A stretch of DNA of 64,000 bases from Synergistota bacterium (GCA_023450745.1 JAEXGR010000048.1:1-64000); one strand, 5' to 3'. Positions 42,153 through 51,609 are shown, numbered from the stretch's first letter. A program made the numbers and translations. The notes: generated by a model from the sequence alone, not told the origin.

Positions 42153-42656
42153 ATGTTGAAAAAATTGATTGATATTTTTAATCATCGAATTGAAAAAATG
42201 GAGGAAACAATTATCACATACATGCTATTGTTCATATCATGTGTAGTCATGCTTCAAATAATTATGAGATATGTATTTAACAACTCATTGACGTGGTCTG
42301 AAGAGCTTTCAACATTTGTTATGATGTGGATGACATGGGTGGCATGCAGTTATGCGGTAAAGAAGAACATGCATTTACGGGTTACGCTATTTATTGATAT
42401 GTTAAAAGGGAAATGGCGATCCTACGCATATATTTTGATAGATATAGTTTGGTTTGTGTTCTCTGTATACATGGTCGTTATGGGGTCTAAGATGGTCCAA
42501 CTTTCCTATCGGGGCGGGCGTGTTTCTCCCGCTCTTCAGGTTCCGATGTATTTTATATATTCATCGGTAATAGTGGGGTGCCTTTTAATGTGCCTTAGCC
42601 TTATCAGCTCAATCTTCAAAAGGACAAGCGAAAGCAGGGAGATGAACAACAAATGA
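42153..42656 (+). CDS. dctQ: TRAP transporter small permease DctQ
   Basis: A 167-aa four-helix protein. The core NSLTWSEELSTFVMMWMTWVA followed by MHLRVTLFID is the conserved DctQ pattern. GGAGGTGTGA precedes the ATG. Its stop overlaps the dctM start by 4 bases (ATGA). Confidence 0.92.
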   Translation: MLKKLIDIFNHRIEKMEETIITYMLLFISCVVMLQIIMRYVFNNSLTWSEELSTFVMMWMTWVACSYAVKKNMHLRVTLFIDMLKGKWRSYAYILIDIVWFVFSVYMVVMGSKMVQLSYRGGRVSPALQVPMYFIYSSVIVGCLLMCLSLISSIFKRTSESREMNNK

Positions 42657-43927
42657 TAGCAGCATTTCTTTTGGTAACCTTATTCGCATTCTTATTGACT
42701 GGTTTTCCAATAGGGATAGCAACCGGAATCGCAACTGCGCTTTCCATGGTTTTATTTACGCCAGAGATTCCCTTACAACTTATGGCACAAAAGGCCATTA
42801 CCGCATTAGATTCGTTTCCCTTACTGGCTATTCCGTTTTTTATGTTTGCTGGTAATCTTATGGGATCGGGTGGAATCTCGCGGCGCCTTGTAAATCTTGC
42901 TGATAGCCTTGTTGGCACGATTGCTGGAGGACTCGCGCTCGTATCTACGCTTGCCAGCGCTTTTTTTGCCGCAATTTCTGGGTCAGCCCCTGCCACGGTT
43001 TCCGCGATTGGCTCAATAATGATTCCAGAAATGGATAAACGCGGATATGCCACCTCATTCTCCACTGCAGTGGCTGCTTGTTCAGGAACGATAGGAGTTT
43101 TAATTCCCCCTAGCATACCATTCGTCGTCTATAGCATTGTTGCTAAAACTTCGATAAGTGATATGTTTATTGCAGGAATAATCCCAGGGATTATGTTTAC
43201 TATAGGGATAATGATAACGGGATATCTTGAATCAAAAAAACGCGGTTATGTTGGAAAGGAGCGTGCCATTCCTCTTTTAAAAGCTTTAGGAGACTCTTTC
43301 TGGGCATTACTTGTACCGATACTTATTCTTGGCGGTATATATTCTGGTGCCTTTACCCCAACAGAAGCAGCTGTAGCCGCAATATTTTATTGTATATTTA
43401 TTGGAAAATTTATATATAAAGAACTTACATATAAGGATATCTTTGAGTGTGCGAGGTCTGCAGCCACACTGCACGGTGTAACCATGTACGGCATGGGGTT
43501 TGCGCTTGCTTTTGGCGTTTTTCTTGCACTTAATCAGGTGCCGCAGTTTCTTCTCGCTCAGGTAATGAATGCAACTTCTAACAAGATTCTGATATTGCTC
43601 ATTCTTAATGTGTTTTTCCTCTGCATTGGATGCTTTATGGGTAATATAACCGCGACAATCATTCTTACGCCTATTCTGCTCCCCTTGATCGTATCTATCG
43701 GAATGAGCCCAATACAGTTTGGTATATTATTAACCGTCAATCTTGCAATCGGGTTTGTGACGCCCCCTGTTGGCTGCAACTTAAATGTAGCTTCGGCAAT
43801 CTCAGGCATACCAATCCATGTTATTGCAAAAGAATGCATGCCATTTATGGTAGCCATGATAATTTGCCTGATGCTGATTACATTTGTTCCAGGGGTTAGT
43901 TTAGGGCTACTCCAATTTATTAGATGA
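42653..43927 (+). CDS. dctM: TRAP transporter large permease DctM
   Basis: A 424-aa polytopic permease. DctM features include FFMFAGNLMGSGGISRRLV, SGSAPATVSAIGSIMIPEM, IGVLIPPSIPFVVYSIVA and GFVTPPVGCNLNVASAISG. Full family length. It completes the island TRAP transporter (dctPQM). No clear terminator follows, only an AT-rich gap of 200 bases before the regulator. Confidence 0.94.
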   Translation: MIAAFLLVTLFAFLLTGFPIGIATGIATALSMVLFTPEIPLQLMAQKAITALDSFPLLAIPFFMFAGNLMGSGGISRRLVNLADSLVGTIAGGLALVSTLASAFFAAISGSAPATVSAIGSIMIPEMDKRGYATSFSTAVAACSGTIGVLIPPSIPFVVYSIVAKTSISDMFIAGIIPGIMFTIGIMITGYLESKKRGYVGKERAIPLLKALGDSFWALLVPILILGGIYSGAFTPTEAAVAAIFYCIFIGKFIYKELTYKDIFECARSAATLHGVTMYGMGFALAFGVFLALNQVPQFLLAQVMNATSNKILILLILNVFFLCIGCFMGNITATIILTPILLPLIVSIGMSPIQFGILLTVNLAIGFVTPPVGCNLNVASAISGIPIHVIAKECMPFMVAMIICLMLITFVPGVSLGLLQFIR

Positions 43928-44016
43928 CGTCAAAAAAGTTGGATCAAAGGCGGGATTAACCGTATATATATTTAAACTTAAAACGAGATTCCGCCTCATC
44001 ATATATGATAGATTTA

Positions 44017-44046
44017 TTGTACAGATTCATGGTTTTTCTTTAGAAT
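44017..44046 (+). promoter_or_regulatory. Candidate promoter and operator region of the GntR gene
   Basis: TTGTAC and TAGAAT with 18 bases between. TGTACA words at 44018-44023 and 44055-44060 flank the promoter and could be an autoregulatory site. Confidence 0.45.
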
Positions 44047-44126
44047 ATAGCTATGTACAAATAAAAAATTAACTCTCAGCGTTGTATTGTTTACATTCGC
44101 GAGTGGATGAGAGAGGGTGTATTAAG

Positions 44127-44843
44127 ATGAAAAACGGACAAGTTAATTTATCGGATAACGTATATTTTAATCTAAAAAATCAAATACTACGCGGCGAGCT
44201 GACGTCTGGAACCGCTTTACGGGAAGAATGTCTCGCGGAAGTTTTTCAAGTTAGCAGGACGCCGCTCAGAAAGGCCCTTACCCAACTTATGGCGGAAGGG
44301 TATCTCGTCAAATATAAGGACAGAACGCTTAGAATCCCTAAGATTTCTTTGGAAGAATTAAAGGACACGTTAGTTGCAAGAAAGTTGTTGGAAACAGCCG
44401 CAATAAAAGAAACGGTTGTTAAGGCTACCGAAGGCGATTTAGAACGCCTCGAGCATTTTATTTGGGATGAAGAAGAAGCTATGAAAATGCATGACACCTT
44501 GCACATCTCTTCCGTGGATAAAATGTTCCATAACTATCTGGCTCAGGCTTCAGGCAACAAAATTTACGAGGAATTCATCGGGCAACTTGGGTATAAGGTT
44601 TCTCTCTACCTGGCGTTAAGCAATACTCTGGGAGATGTTATCTCCGAAGCATTAATGGAGCATCGCGAGATTTTGGATGCCGTGAAGTCACGTGATCCGG
44701 AGCGAGCGGCGACGGCCATGTCGGCCCATATTGACAATGTAGAGAAGCGAATACTTACGGCGATCAACGATAGATCTCAAACGGAGGTTTTACCGCTTTC
44801 TTCGTTATGTCAAAATAATAATGTTAAGGATAAGAGGAAATGA
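44127..44843 (+). CDS. GntR family (FCD-type) transcription regulator
   Basis: A 238-aa regulator. The N-terminal winged helix-turn-helix is at about residues 8-70, with EECLAEVFQVSRTPLRKALTQ as the recognition part, and the FCD effector domain follows (DTLVARKLLETAAIKE, then HNYLAQASGNK and LMEHREILDAV). Such domains bind small organic acids. The ATG after GAGGG was chosen. It is the local regulator of the island; candidate operators lie in front of it and between etfB and the M20 gene. Confidence 0.92.
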   Translation: MKNGQVNLSDNVYFNLKNQILRGELTSGTALREECLAEVFQVSRTPLRKALTQLMAEGYLVKYKDRTLRIPKISLEELKDTLVARKLLETAAIKETVVKATEGDLERLEHFIWDEEEAMKMHDTLHISSVDKMFHNYLAQASGNKIYEEFIGQLGYKVSLYLALSNTLGDVISEALMEHREILDAVKSRDPERAATAMSAHIDNVEKRILTAINDRSQTEVLPLSSLCQNNNVKDKRK

Positions 44844-44849
44844 TACAAA

Positions 44850-46016
44850 ATGGGAAATAATTTTCCAACTGCCCGCATGCGTTCCATAAAAATGTCTGGA
44901 GGTATCCGAGAGATACTTTCGCGAGCCAATGAACTTGAGGGACTTGGGCGGGATATTATACATATGGAGATAGGGCGCCCTGACTTTGATTCCCCCCTTT
45001 GCGCAAAAGAAGCTGCGATTCAGGCTTTGAAAAATGGTGACGTTCACTACACAGATATGAGTGGAACCATGGAACTCCGCAGCGCACTCGGTAATAAATA
45101 TGCTCGTGACAATGCCATGGAAATCGATCCGGCAAACCAAATCGTTGTCACATCAGGAGCTATTGAAGCGTTGGCCGCAACGTTTTTGACACTGTTGGAA
45201 CCGGAAGATGAATTAATAATTCCTACGCCTTATTTTGCTGCATACGCTGACCAAGTGGCGATAGCCGGGGGTAGCGTTGTCGAGGTTCCCACAACGATTG
45301 AAAACGGTTTTCGAGTACAAATTGATGATATCAAAGCAGCGCTTACGAACAAGACAAAGGCGATTCTGATAAATACTCCCAACAATCCAAGTGGTGCCGT
45401 CCTAACGTACAAAGACTTGGAAGATATTGCCAAACTTGCCATAGATCATGATATATGGGTTATTTCAGATGAGTGCTATGAAAAGTTCCTTTATGAGGGA
45501 GAACATATAAGCATCGCCAGCCTGCCTGGCATGGCCGAAAAGACTATAACAATCTCTGCCGCCTCAAAGACCTGGTCTATGACAGGCTGGCGGATTGGTT
45601 GGGCCATAGTCCCAGCAGCGATAAAACCCTATATTACTAAGTGCCATCAGAATTTAAGCACTTGTGCGAATTCATTCGCGCAGGCTGGTGTAGCGGCGGT
45701 AATAACAGAGGCAGATGACGCTATATCAGTTATGATTGACGAATATAAACGACGCAGAGACATGGTAATTTCCCAGTTGAATCAGGTTAAATGTTTTGAT
45801 GTTACAATTCCTTCTGGAGCTTTTTATGCTTTTCCAAAGATAACTCGTTCTGGCATGAGTTCGATGGACATGTCACAAATGCTTTTAGAAAAAGCAGGAG
45901 TAGCAACGGTCCCCGGAGATGTGTTTGGAGCACCTGGCCATATCAGACTGGCATATTGTCGTTCTTATGACTATCTCTGCGAGGGGCTACGCAGAATCAG
46001 GACTCTATTACCATAA
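44850..46016 (+). CDS. PLP-dependent aminotransferase, class I/II
   Basis: A 388-aa fold-type I aminotransferase. NTPNNPSGAVLT is the substrate/PLP region near 170, DECYEKFLYEG near 204, and the PLP lysine lies in SAASKTWSMTGWRIGW near 240. The C-terminal Arg region is GHIRLAYCRS. It resembles AspB/alanine-type enzymes, so donor and acceptor are uncertain. It begins 6 bases after the regulator gene and probably shares its transcript. Confidence 0.9.
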   Translation: MGNNFPTARMRSIKMSGGIREILSRANELEGLGRDIIHMEIGRPDFDSPLCAKEAAIQALKNGDVHYTDMSGTMELRSALGNKYARDNAMEIDPANQIVVTSGAIEALAATFLTLLEPEDELIIPTPYFAAYADQVAIAGGSVVEVPTTIENGFRVQIDDIKAALTNKTKAILINTPNNPSGAVLTYKDLEDIAKLAIDHDIWVISDECYEKFLYEGEHISIASLPGMAEKTITISAASKTWSMTGWRIGWAIVPAAIKPYITKCHQNLSTCANSFAQAGVAAVITEADDAISVMIDEYKRRRDMVISQLNQVKCFDVTIPSGAFYAFPKITRSGMSSMDMSQMLLEKAGVATVPGDVFGAPGHIRLAYCRSYDYLCEGLRRIRTLLP

Positions 46017-46146
46017 GGCAAAAGCTCTAATCTTTAAACGGCCACATAAAATATGAACATCATATTATGTCCAATAAGTTTACGGCATTGCGTGATTTGT
46101 CAATGTTGTAGGTGTTGTTTGTCATTTAGAAAAGGAATGAACAAGT

Positions 46147-47427
46147 ATGCAATATAAAGATATGATGCCTTTGCAGCTTAAAATAGAGGCAACCCGTATT
46201 CAAACCATGCTCGATACCTTCAAGTCACAACATCTTAATCTCAATATGGCTCGCGGCAAACCTAGTGCAGAACAGCTGGCGCTCTCCATACCAATGCTTG
46301 ATGTCCTGAACTCAGGCAGCGACTGTGCGGCGAAAAACGCTGTGGACTGTCGCAATTATGGGGAGCTCTCTGGCATTGTAGATGCAAAAAAGCTTTTCAG
46401 CCGCTATATGGGTGTTGCAGAAGATGAAATTATCATTGGCGGATCATCCTCACTGAGCATAATGTATGATACTATCGCGCGGGCGATGCTTGTGGGCGTA
46501 CTTAATGGTGAGAGACCGTGGAGTGCTTATGATAAGATAAAATTTCTTTGCCCTGTGCCTGGCTACGACAGGCACTTCACCATCTGCGAATTTCTGGGGA
46601 TAGAGATGATCAACGTTCCTCTTACGGAAGAAGGGCCTGATATGGATATGGTGGAGGCGCTTGCCGCGGCAGATACGACAATAAAAGGCATTTGGTGCGT
46701 TCCAAAATACAGCAATCCGCTGGGTAGCGTCTATTCAAACGATGTCGTCAAACGGATGTCCAGGCTACGTCCAAAAGCGAAGGATTTCAGAATATTCTGG
46801 GATAACGCTTATGCCGTCCACAAGATCTATGAGGATGCGCCGCTATTGAACCTTCTTACTGAAGCAAAGTATGCCAAAAACGAGGATATGGTCTACATGT
46901 TCGGCTCTACTTCAAAGATAAGTTTTCCCGGTGCTGGCGTTGCCTTCTTCTGTGCTTCGCGCGCAAATATTGCCTTCACATTGAAACAACTTTGCGCGCA
47001 GTCAATAAGCGCAGATAAGATGAACATGTTGCGCCATGTGCGATTCTTCAAAGACATGTGTGGCATACTATCCATGATGGAAAAACATGCGGCAATCCTG
47101 CGTCCGCGTTTCGACATAGTGCTATCGGCGCTTGAAAATGAGCTTGCGGGGTACGGTGTGGGAAACTGGACAAAACCAAAGGGCGGCTACTTTGTCACTT
47201 ATATGGCGGAACCAGGTTGCGCGACGCGCGTAGTGGAACTTTGTAAAGGTGTCGGGGTTACGTTGACTCAGGCGGGAGCTACCCATCCCTATCACCGAGA
47301 TCCGGAAGATAAATATATCAGAATCGCGCCAAGCTTTCCATCGTTACAGGAACTGAAGGAGGCAATGAAGATATTTTGCGTCGCTGCAAAACTAGCATAT
47401 ATCGAGAAATTGAGCGGAACAATGTAA
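46147..47427 (+). CDS. Aminotransferase, aspartate-aminotransferase-like (PF12897 type)
   Basis: A 426-aa PLP enzyme of the less common aspartate aminotransferase-like group. It begins with the family N-terminus and has MARGKPSAEQLALS near 38, GGSSSLSIMYDTIARAM near 98, VPKYSNPLGSVYS near 185, and the PLP lysine in GSTSKISFPGAG near 257. AAAAGGAATG precedes the ATG, 130 bases after the previous aminotransferase gene. It is less AT-rich than the genes before it, so it may mark the right side of the island. Confidence 0.9.
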   Translation: MQYKDMMPLQLKIEATRIQTMLDTFKSQHLNLNMARGKPSAEQLALSIPMLDVLNSGSDCAAKNAVDCRNYGELSGIVDAKKLFSRYMGVAEDEIIIGGSSSLSIMYDTIARAMLVGVLNGERPWSAYDKIKFLCPVPGYDRHFTICEFLGIEMINVPLTEEGPDMDMVEALAAADTTIKGIWCVPKYSNPLGSVYSNDVVKRMSRLRPKAKDFRIFWDNAYAVHKIYEDAPLLNLLTEAKYAKNEDMVYMFGSTSKISFPGAGVAFFCASRANIAFTLKQLCAQSISADKMNMLRHVRFFKDMCGILSMMEKHAAILRPRFDIVLSALENELAGYGVGNWTKPKGGYFVTYMAEPGCATRVVELCKGVGVTLTQAGATHPYHRDPEDKYIRIAPSFPSLQELKEAMKIFCVAAKLAYIEKLSGTM

Positions 47428-47614
47428 AGGTTGGCGGAATTTCAGGACGCTATATTTAAACGCACAGGTTTTTCCTATATAAATACCACCTAATATCTGT
47501 AACTGCATAAACTTTAAAGTTAGGCAGCTGCAGAATTTTTGTTGCCCGTGTTTTTCTTATAAGCTGCTTGCTAATGTCTAAAGGAAGACATATGTGGTAG
47601 TAATTAATGTATAG

Positions 47615-48181
47615 TTACCCACACAAAGCGTCGATAATAATCTTCGCCGCGATTGCAATAAGGACGCCGCCGCCGAAGTATTCGGCCTTTTTGCCAAAAG
47701 TCGTCCCAAGGCGTTTGCCGACGAGCGCGCCGAATATCGAAAGGGAGAAGGTGATGACGCCCGCCAGCAGGGCAAGCGTCAGCGCCGAGCCGCCGGTGCT
47801 TTCGATGGAGAAGCCTACGGCCAAAGCGTCGAGCGAAGTGGCAAAGGCGAGCAGGGTGACGCTCTTCAGCGTTACCGTCATGCAGCTTTCGCCGCCGCCG
47901 CAATCCCGCGCCTCCCTGATCATATTGATCGCCACCCATATTATCAGCGCCGCGGCGATCCACGGCGTCCAGGCGTCAAAAAAGCCGGAGAGATGTTCCG
48001 CGATCTCGCCGCCCAGCAGCGGCATGAAGAACTGGAAGAAGCCGAAGGCCGCGCCAAGGATCAGGGCCTCGCGCCGCCGCAGCCGTTCTTGGCAGAGGCC
48101 GATACAGATCGATACCGAAAAGGCGTCCATCGCAAGAGACGCCGCCGTCGCCGTGAGCGCGAGATATTCGCCAAACATCAT
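47615..48181 (-). CDS. mntP: Manganese efflux pump MntP
   Basis: A 188-aa, six-helix membrane protein. The family motifs SLAMDAFSVSICIGL (residues 15-29) and AFATSLDALAVGFSI carry the conserved Asp residues needed for Mn2+ export. The start (MMFGEYLA) overlaps the stop of the upstream permease gene by one base, so the two are co-transcribed. The AT-rich gap 47428-47614 on its 3' side shows no clear terminator. Confidence 0.92.
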   Translation of the reverse strand: MMFGEYLALTATAASLAMDAFSVSICIGLCQERLRRREALILGAAFGFFQFFMPLLGGEIAEHLSGFFDAWTPWIAAALIIWVAINMIREARDCGGGESCMTVTLKSVTLLAFATSLDALAVGFSIESTGGSALTLALLAGVITFSLSIFGALVGKRLGTTFGKKAEYFGGGVLIAIAAKIIIDALCG

Positions 48182-49284
48182 TATTTGCCATTCCTTTCAA
48201 GCCAGCGTTTACGATAGAGGTCACATACGGAGACGAAGAGCACGAGGATGAGCGGCCCGATGAAAATTCCCAGGAAGCCGTAGACCATGACGCCGCCGAA
48301 GAGCCCCATGATGATTAGTAAAGTCGGGATCTCGCTTCCTCCCCCTCTGCCGCTGATGAGGAAGGGGCGCAGCAGGTTGTCGATCGTACCCACGACGGCA
48401 AGTCCCCAAACAAAGAGGATGGCGGCGTTTTTCAGGTCTCCGGTAAGCGCCAGGTAGATAGAGCCGGGGACCCAGACGATGGCCGTACCCGCGGGAAACA
48501 TGCCGAAGAAAAACATCAGCATTCCAAAGAGCGCCGGGCTGCCAAGGCCGACGAACCACCAGCCGGCGCCGCCTATGAGGGCCTGCAGCGCGACGGTGAG
48601 GATGATGCCGTAGACGATGGAGTTCAGGAGGCTGCCGGTGCGGGAGAAAAAGTCTTCGCTCTCCTCAGGCGAAAGGGGGAGGACGCTTTTTATATAGTTG
48701 ATGATCTTTACCCCGTCGCGGATGAAGAAAAAGGAGATCATCGTCGTTATCATCGCGTTGAGGATGAAGCTGGAGCCCTGTTCGATGATGTGCGCGGAGA
48801 GCGAGCTTAGAAATTTCGCCGACCACTGGGCGAAGAACTGGAGCACGGACTTCACGGCGGCGGAATTTTCCAGGAAGGAGGTCGCATAGTCGGCGGCCCA
48901 GAGGGGCAGCCAGGCGGGGAAGTTAAAATCCCTGCCGCTGTAAGCCTGATGCTGGATCTTGTTGAGAAGCTGCGAGAATTTGGCTCCCATGCCGGCGGCC
49001 TCGCTCCCCAGCGTCGAGAGGGCGTAGATGACGGGAACGATGCAGATAATCAGCAGCAGCGCGAGCGTAACGCCGGCGGCAACGCTCGGAAAACGGTCCC
49101 GCAGCATCCGGCGGCTGACGAAGCGGTATATCGGCGTCGAGATAAAGGAGAGCATCGCCGCCCAGAGAAGCGGCGTCGCTATCGGAGCCGTTATGTCCCA
49201 GGCGAGGAGGGCGAAGAAGAGGAAGAATATTATGAAGGGCATGTTGGCGCCGAAAAAATTTACCGATTCCTGACGTGGGTTCAT
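48181..49284 (-). CDS. AI-2E family transporter (PerM / UPF0118)
   Basis: A 367-aa polytopic membrane protein of the AI-2E transporter (PF01594) family. It has the two-part helix arrangement, the central hydrophilic helix region (SLLNSIVYGIILTVALQALI) and the late signature FGMFPAGTAIVWVPGSIYL with GFLGIFIGPLILVLF. Members export signals, ions or organic compounds; the substrate here is not known. GAGAGGA precedes the ATG. It is divergent from ftsZ. Confidence 0.9.
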   Translation of the reverse strand: MNPRQESVNFFGANMPFIIFFLFFALLAWDITAPIATPLLWAAMLSFISTPIYRFVSRRMLRDRFPSVAAGVTLALLLIICIVPVIYALSTLGSEAAGMGAKFSQLLNKIQHQAYSGRDFNFPAWLPLWAADYATSFLENSAAVKSVLQFFAQWSAKFLSSLSAHIIEQGSSFILNAMITTMISFFFIRDGVKIINYIKSVLPLSPEESEDFFSRTGSLLNSIVYGIILTVALQALIGGAGWWFVGLGSPALFGMLMFFFGMFPAGTAIVWVPGSIYLALTGDLKNAAILFVWGLAVVGTIDNLLRPFLISGRGGGSEIPTLLIIMGLFGGVMVYGFLGIFIGPLILVLFVSVCDLYRKRWLERNGK

Positions 49285-49363
49285 ATAATAAAATTCCTCT
49301 CAATGCTATAATAAGATACGAAGAATATTATACATCAACCAGTTACAGAAAGAGGTGGGTGTT

Positions 49364-50737
49364 TTGAGCATGCCGGCAGAAAATTTGTATTACCGGGAAG
49401 AAAGCGGCACGGTTCTTTCCGGCAATGTCGATAGATTGGAAAATGAGATGTCATACGAAGCGGAACCGGAATCCCAGGCAGTTTTTAAAAAGGCGATCAA
49501 GGTGATAGCGGTTGGCGGCGGCGGCGGAAACGCCCTTAACCACATCATATCGCGCGGTATTGAAGGCGTCGATATGCTTGCCGTGAACACCGACATTCGT
49601 TCGCTTGAGATGTCGCTCTGCGGTTCCAAGATAATCCTTGGCGAGCAGGTAACGAAAGGGCTTGGGGCGGGAGCGATGCCGGAGATCGGCGCGCGCGCCG
49701 CGCTGGAGTCGATAAACGATATCCGCGAATACCTGAAGGGCACCGATATGGTCTATCTGGCGGCGGGGATGGGCGGCGGCACGGGGACGGGCGCCATTCC
49801 CATCATCGCGCGCGCCGCGAAGGAGATGGGAATCCTCACGGTGGCGGTGGTGACGAAGCCCTTCTCGTTTGAGGGCAAGCGCCGGCGCCGCTACGCGGAG
49901 GAGGGAATAGAAAAGCTCTTCCCGGAGGTAGACGCGCTGATCGTCGTGCCAAACGACAGACTGCTCGACATCTCCCATAAAGCGACCCCGATAACGGAGT
50001 CCTTCTCCCTCGCGGACGAGATACTCCGTCAGGCCGTGCAGGGCGTCACCGACCTTGTGACGCGCCCCGGACTCGTAAACGTCGACTTCGCCGACCTGAA
50101 GACGGTCATGAGGGGCGCGGGACGCTCCGTGATGGGAATAGGCGCCGCAAGCGGCGAGGACTGTGTGATAAAGGCGGTAAAGAACGCGCTTGAAAGCCCG
50201 CTGATGGAATGCTCGATGTGCGGCGCGAAGGGCGTATTGATGAACATCACCTACAAGGGCGAGCTGCCCCTTTATGAGATAGGCCGCGCCGCGGAGATCG
50301 TGGAGGATGTCATCTCGGAGGACGCCAACTTTATCTGGGGCTGCGTTTCGGACCCGCAGATAGACAGCGACGTGGAGATAACCGTCGTCGCCGCGGGGTT
50401 TGACGAATATCAGGCCAACCAGCCGCGACCGGCGAAAAAAGAGGAACCCGCGGCCGAACCGGCAAGGAGCGAGCCCGCAGCCGCGGCAAACGAACCGGCG
50501 GCGGTTTTTGCGCCGGCCGAAGAGCCCGCTAGCGAACAGGCCGCGCCGCGGTATGAGCGCGTTCGTCTTTTTGAGCGCGAGGGGCACGTTCCCGCTTGGC
50601 TTCTGGAGGAAGAGCCGGCGGAGGCGAACGCCGCCGACGGCAAGAAGCCGACGAATTTTACAAAACCATCCGCATACGAAGCCTACGAGAACCCAACCTT
50701 CGTCCGCAAAGGAAACAGCTTGAAAAAGCCGCAATAA
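49364..50737 (+). CDS. ftsZ: Cell division protein FtsZ with N-terminal extension
   Basis: A tubulin-like GTPase forming the division ring, about 457 aa. The GTP motif GGGTGTGA is near residue 137 and AVGGGGGNALNHIISRG near 49. FSFEGKRRRRYAEEGI and NVDFADLKTVMRGAG are also typical. The N-terminal extension before the globular domain is about 45 residues. The tail beyond residue 360 is Pro/Ala/Glu-rich, with PAWLLEE as the likely FtsA/ZipA-type peptide, followed by about 40 more residues. Start is uncertain: TTG (used here, 6 bases after GAGGTG) or ATG at 49370. No dcw-cluster neighbours are present. Confidence 0.95.
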   Translation: MSMPAENLYYREESGTVLSGNVDRLENEMSYEAEPESQAVFKKAIKVIAVGGGGGNALNHIISRGIEGVDMLAVNTDIRSLEMSLCGSKIILGEQVTKGLGAGAMPEIGARAALESINDIREYLKGTDMVYLAAGMGGGTGTGAIPIIARAAKEMGILTVAVVTKPFSFEGKRRRRYAEEGIEKLFPEVDALIVVPNDRLLDISHKATPITESFSLADEILRQAVQGVTDLVTRPGLVNVDFADLKTVMRGAGRSVMGIGAASGEDCVIKAVKNALESPLMECSMCGAKGVLMNITYKGELPLYEIGRAAEIVEDVISEDANFIWGCVSDPQIDSDVEITVVAAGFDEYQANQPRPAKKEEPAAEPARSEPAAAANEPAAVFAPAEEPASEQAAPRYERVRLFEREGHVPAWLLEEEPAEANAADGKKPTNFTKPSAYEAYENPTFVRKGNSLKKPQ

Positions 50738-50774
50738 GCTGCCTTTTAAAAAACGATCAATCTGTCAGCGCCTC

Positions 50775-50810
50775 AGGAGCCTTTCCACACGTATGGAGGG
50801 CTCTTTTTTT
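50775..50810 (+). terminator. Terminator of ftsZ
   Basis: AGGAGCC-TTTCCA and TGGA-GGGCTC arms around an ACACGTA loop, followed by a seven-T run. Confidence 0.85.
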
Positions 50811-50880
50811 ATCCTCTGGCCGCGCCCGGAACGCGATATAATAAGTCAAATAAGGTTAAATCAATTAGACACATTTATAC

Positions 50881-50898
50881 TGTGGATAGTGTGGATAA
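50881..50898 (-). promoter_or_regulatory. Two adjacent DnaA-box sequences
   Basis: TGTGGATAG (one mismatch, 50881-50889) and TGTGGATAA (perfect, 50890-50898) are directly adjacent, 33 bases upstream of a promoter -10. DnaA could act as regulator here. Confidence 0.5.
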
Positions 50899-50930
50899 GT
50901 TAGCCGGCACAGGCGAAAAATCTTGCCGAA

Positions 50931-50939
50931 TGGTATAAT
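50931..50939 (+). promoter_or_regulatory. Extended -10 promoter
   Basis: TGGTATAAT is an extended -10 (TGnTATAAT) with a perfect TATAAT; no good -35 lies at 17 bases. Transcription would begin near 50946, 47 bases before the next gene. Confidence 0.6.
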
Positions 50940-50992
50940 GTGGGGGTTTCGTGAAAAAGAAACAGCCACGCTATTAAACGGAGGAATAAAAG

Positions 50993-51493
50993 ATGTCCGT
51001 AAAAACAGACGCAGAATTTGATTATGAGATATGCTCAAGCAAGATAAGGCCGATAGCGGAGGCCCTCATCAGAAAATACGACGAACTGCATCATATAGAT
51101 CCCGATAAGATACTTTTCGTAGTCAACCATAAGAGCGCGGGAAGCAAAAAACAGATGACCCTCGCCAAGACGACGAAGATCTCCCCGAAATGGACGGAGT
51201 TGCTCTATCAGCTCGGCTCCTGCTCTTACTTCTACATGATCGAGTTTTATGCGAAGACGACGGCCACGATGGATGAAAGCCAGATGGTGGCGCTCGTCTA
51301 CCGCGAGCTGCGCCGCATCGGGCCGGAGGGCGAGATCCTCACCCCCGACGTCCACGACTGGTGGCAGATCCTGATGGGGCTCGGGCGCAAATGGTTCTAT
51401 CCCGACAGCACCTGCCCAAACCTGCTTGATGATAATGTTGACTGGAAGAAGCTGATGGGCACCTATTACGAGGAGGCGCGCCAGGAAGAATAA
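50993..51493 (+). CDS. Putative metallopeptidase-domain protein
   Basis: A 166-aa soluble protein that resembles the putative phage metallopeptidase group (PF18894). It has SSKIRPIAEALIRKYDELHH near the start, a VNHKSAGSKK segment, and MVALVYRELRRI with PDVHDWWQILMGLG in the last third. The usual HExxH is not seen: the site reads YRELR, so catalysis is doubtful. GGAGGAATAAAAG precedes the ATG. It is a single gene with DnaA boxes near its promoter. Role unknown. Confidence 0.6.
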   Translation: MSVKTDAEFDYEICSSKIRPIAEALIRKYDELHHIDPDKILFVVNHKSAGSKKQMTLAKTTKISPKWTELLYQLGSCSYFYMIEFYAKTTATMDESQMVALVYRELRRIGPEGEILTPDVHDWWQILMGLGRKWFYPDSTCPNLLDDNVDWKKLMGTYYEEARQEE

Positions 51494-51609
51494 CGGTTCC
51501 CATATAATCCACATATTTTCAACACATAAACGCCAGAAATCGCCCATAAAACCTTCACATCGGCGGCCTATACTCTTGTTTATCGAGATTAAAACAGAGG
51601 ATGGTGCTG

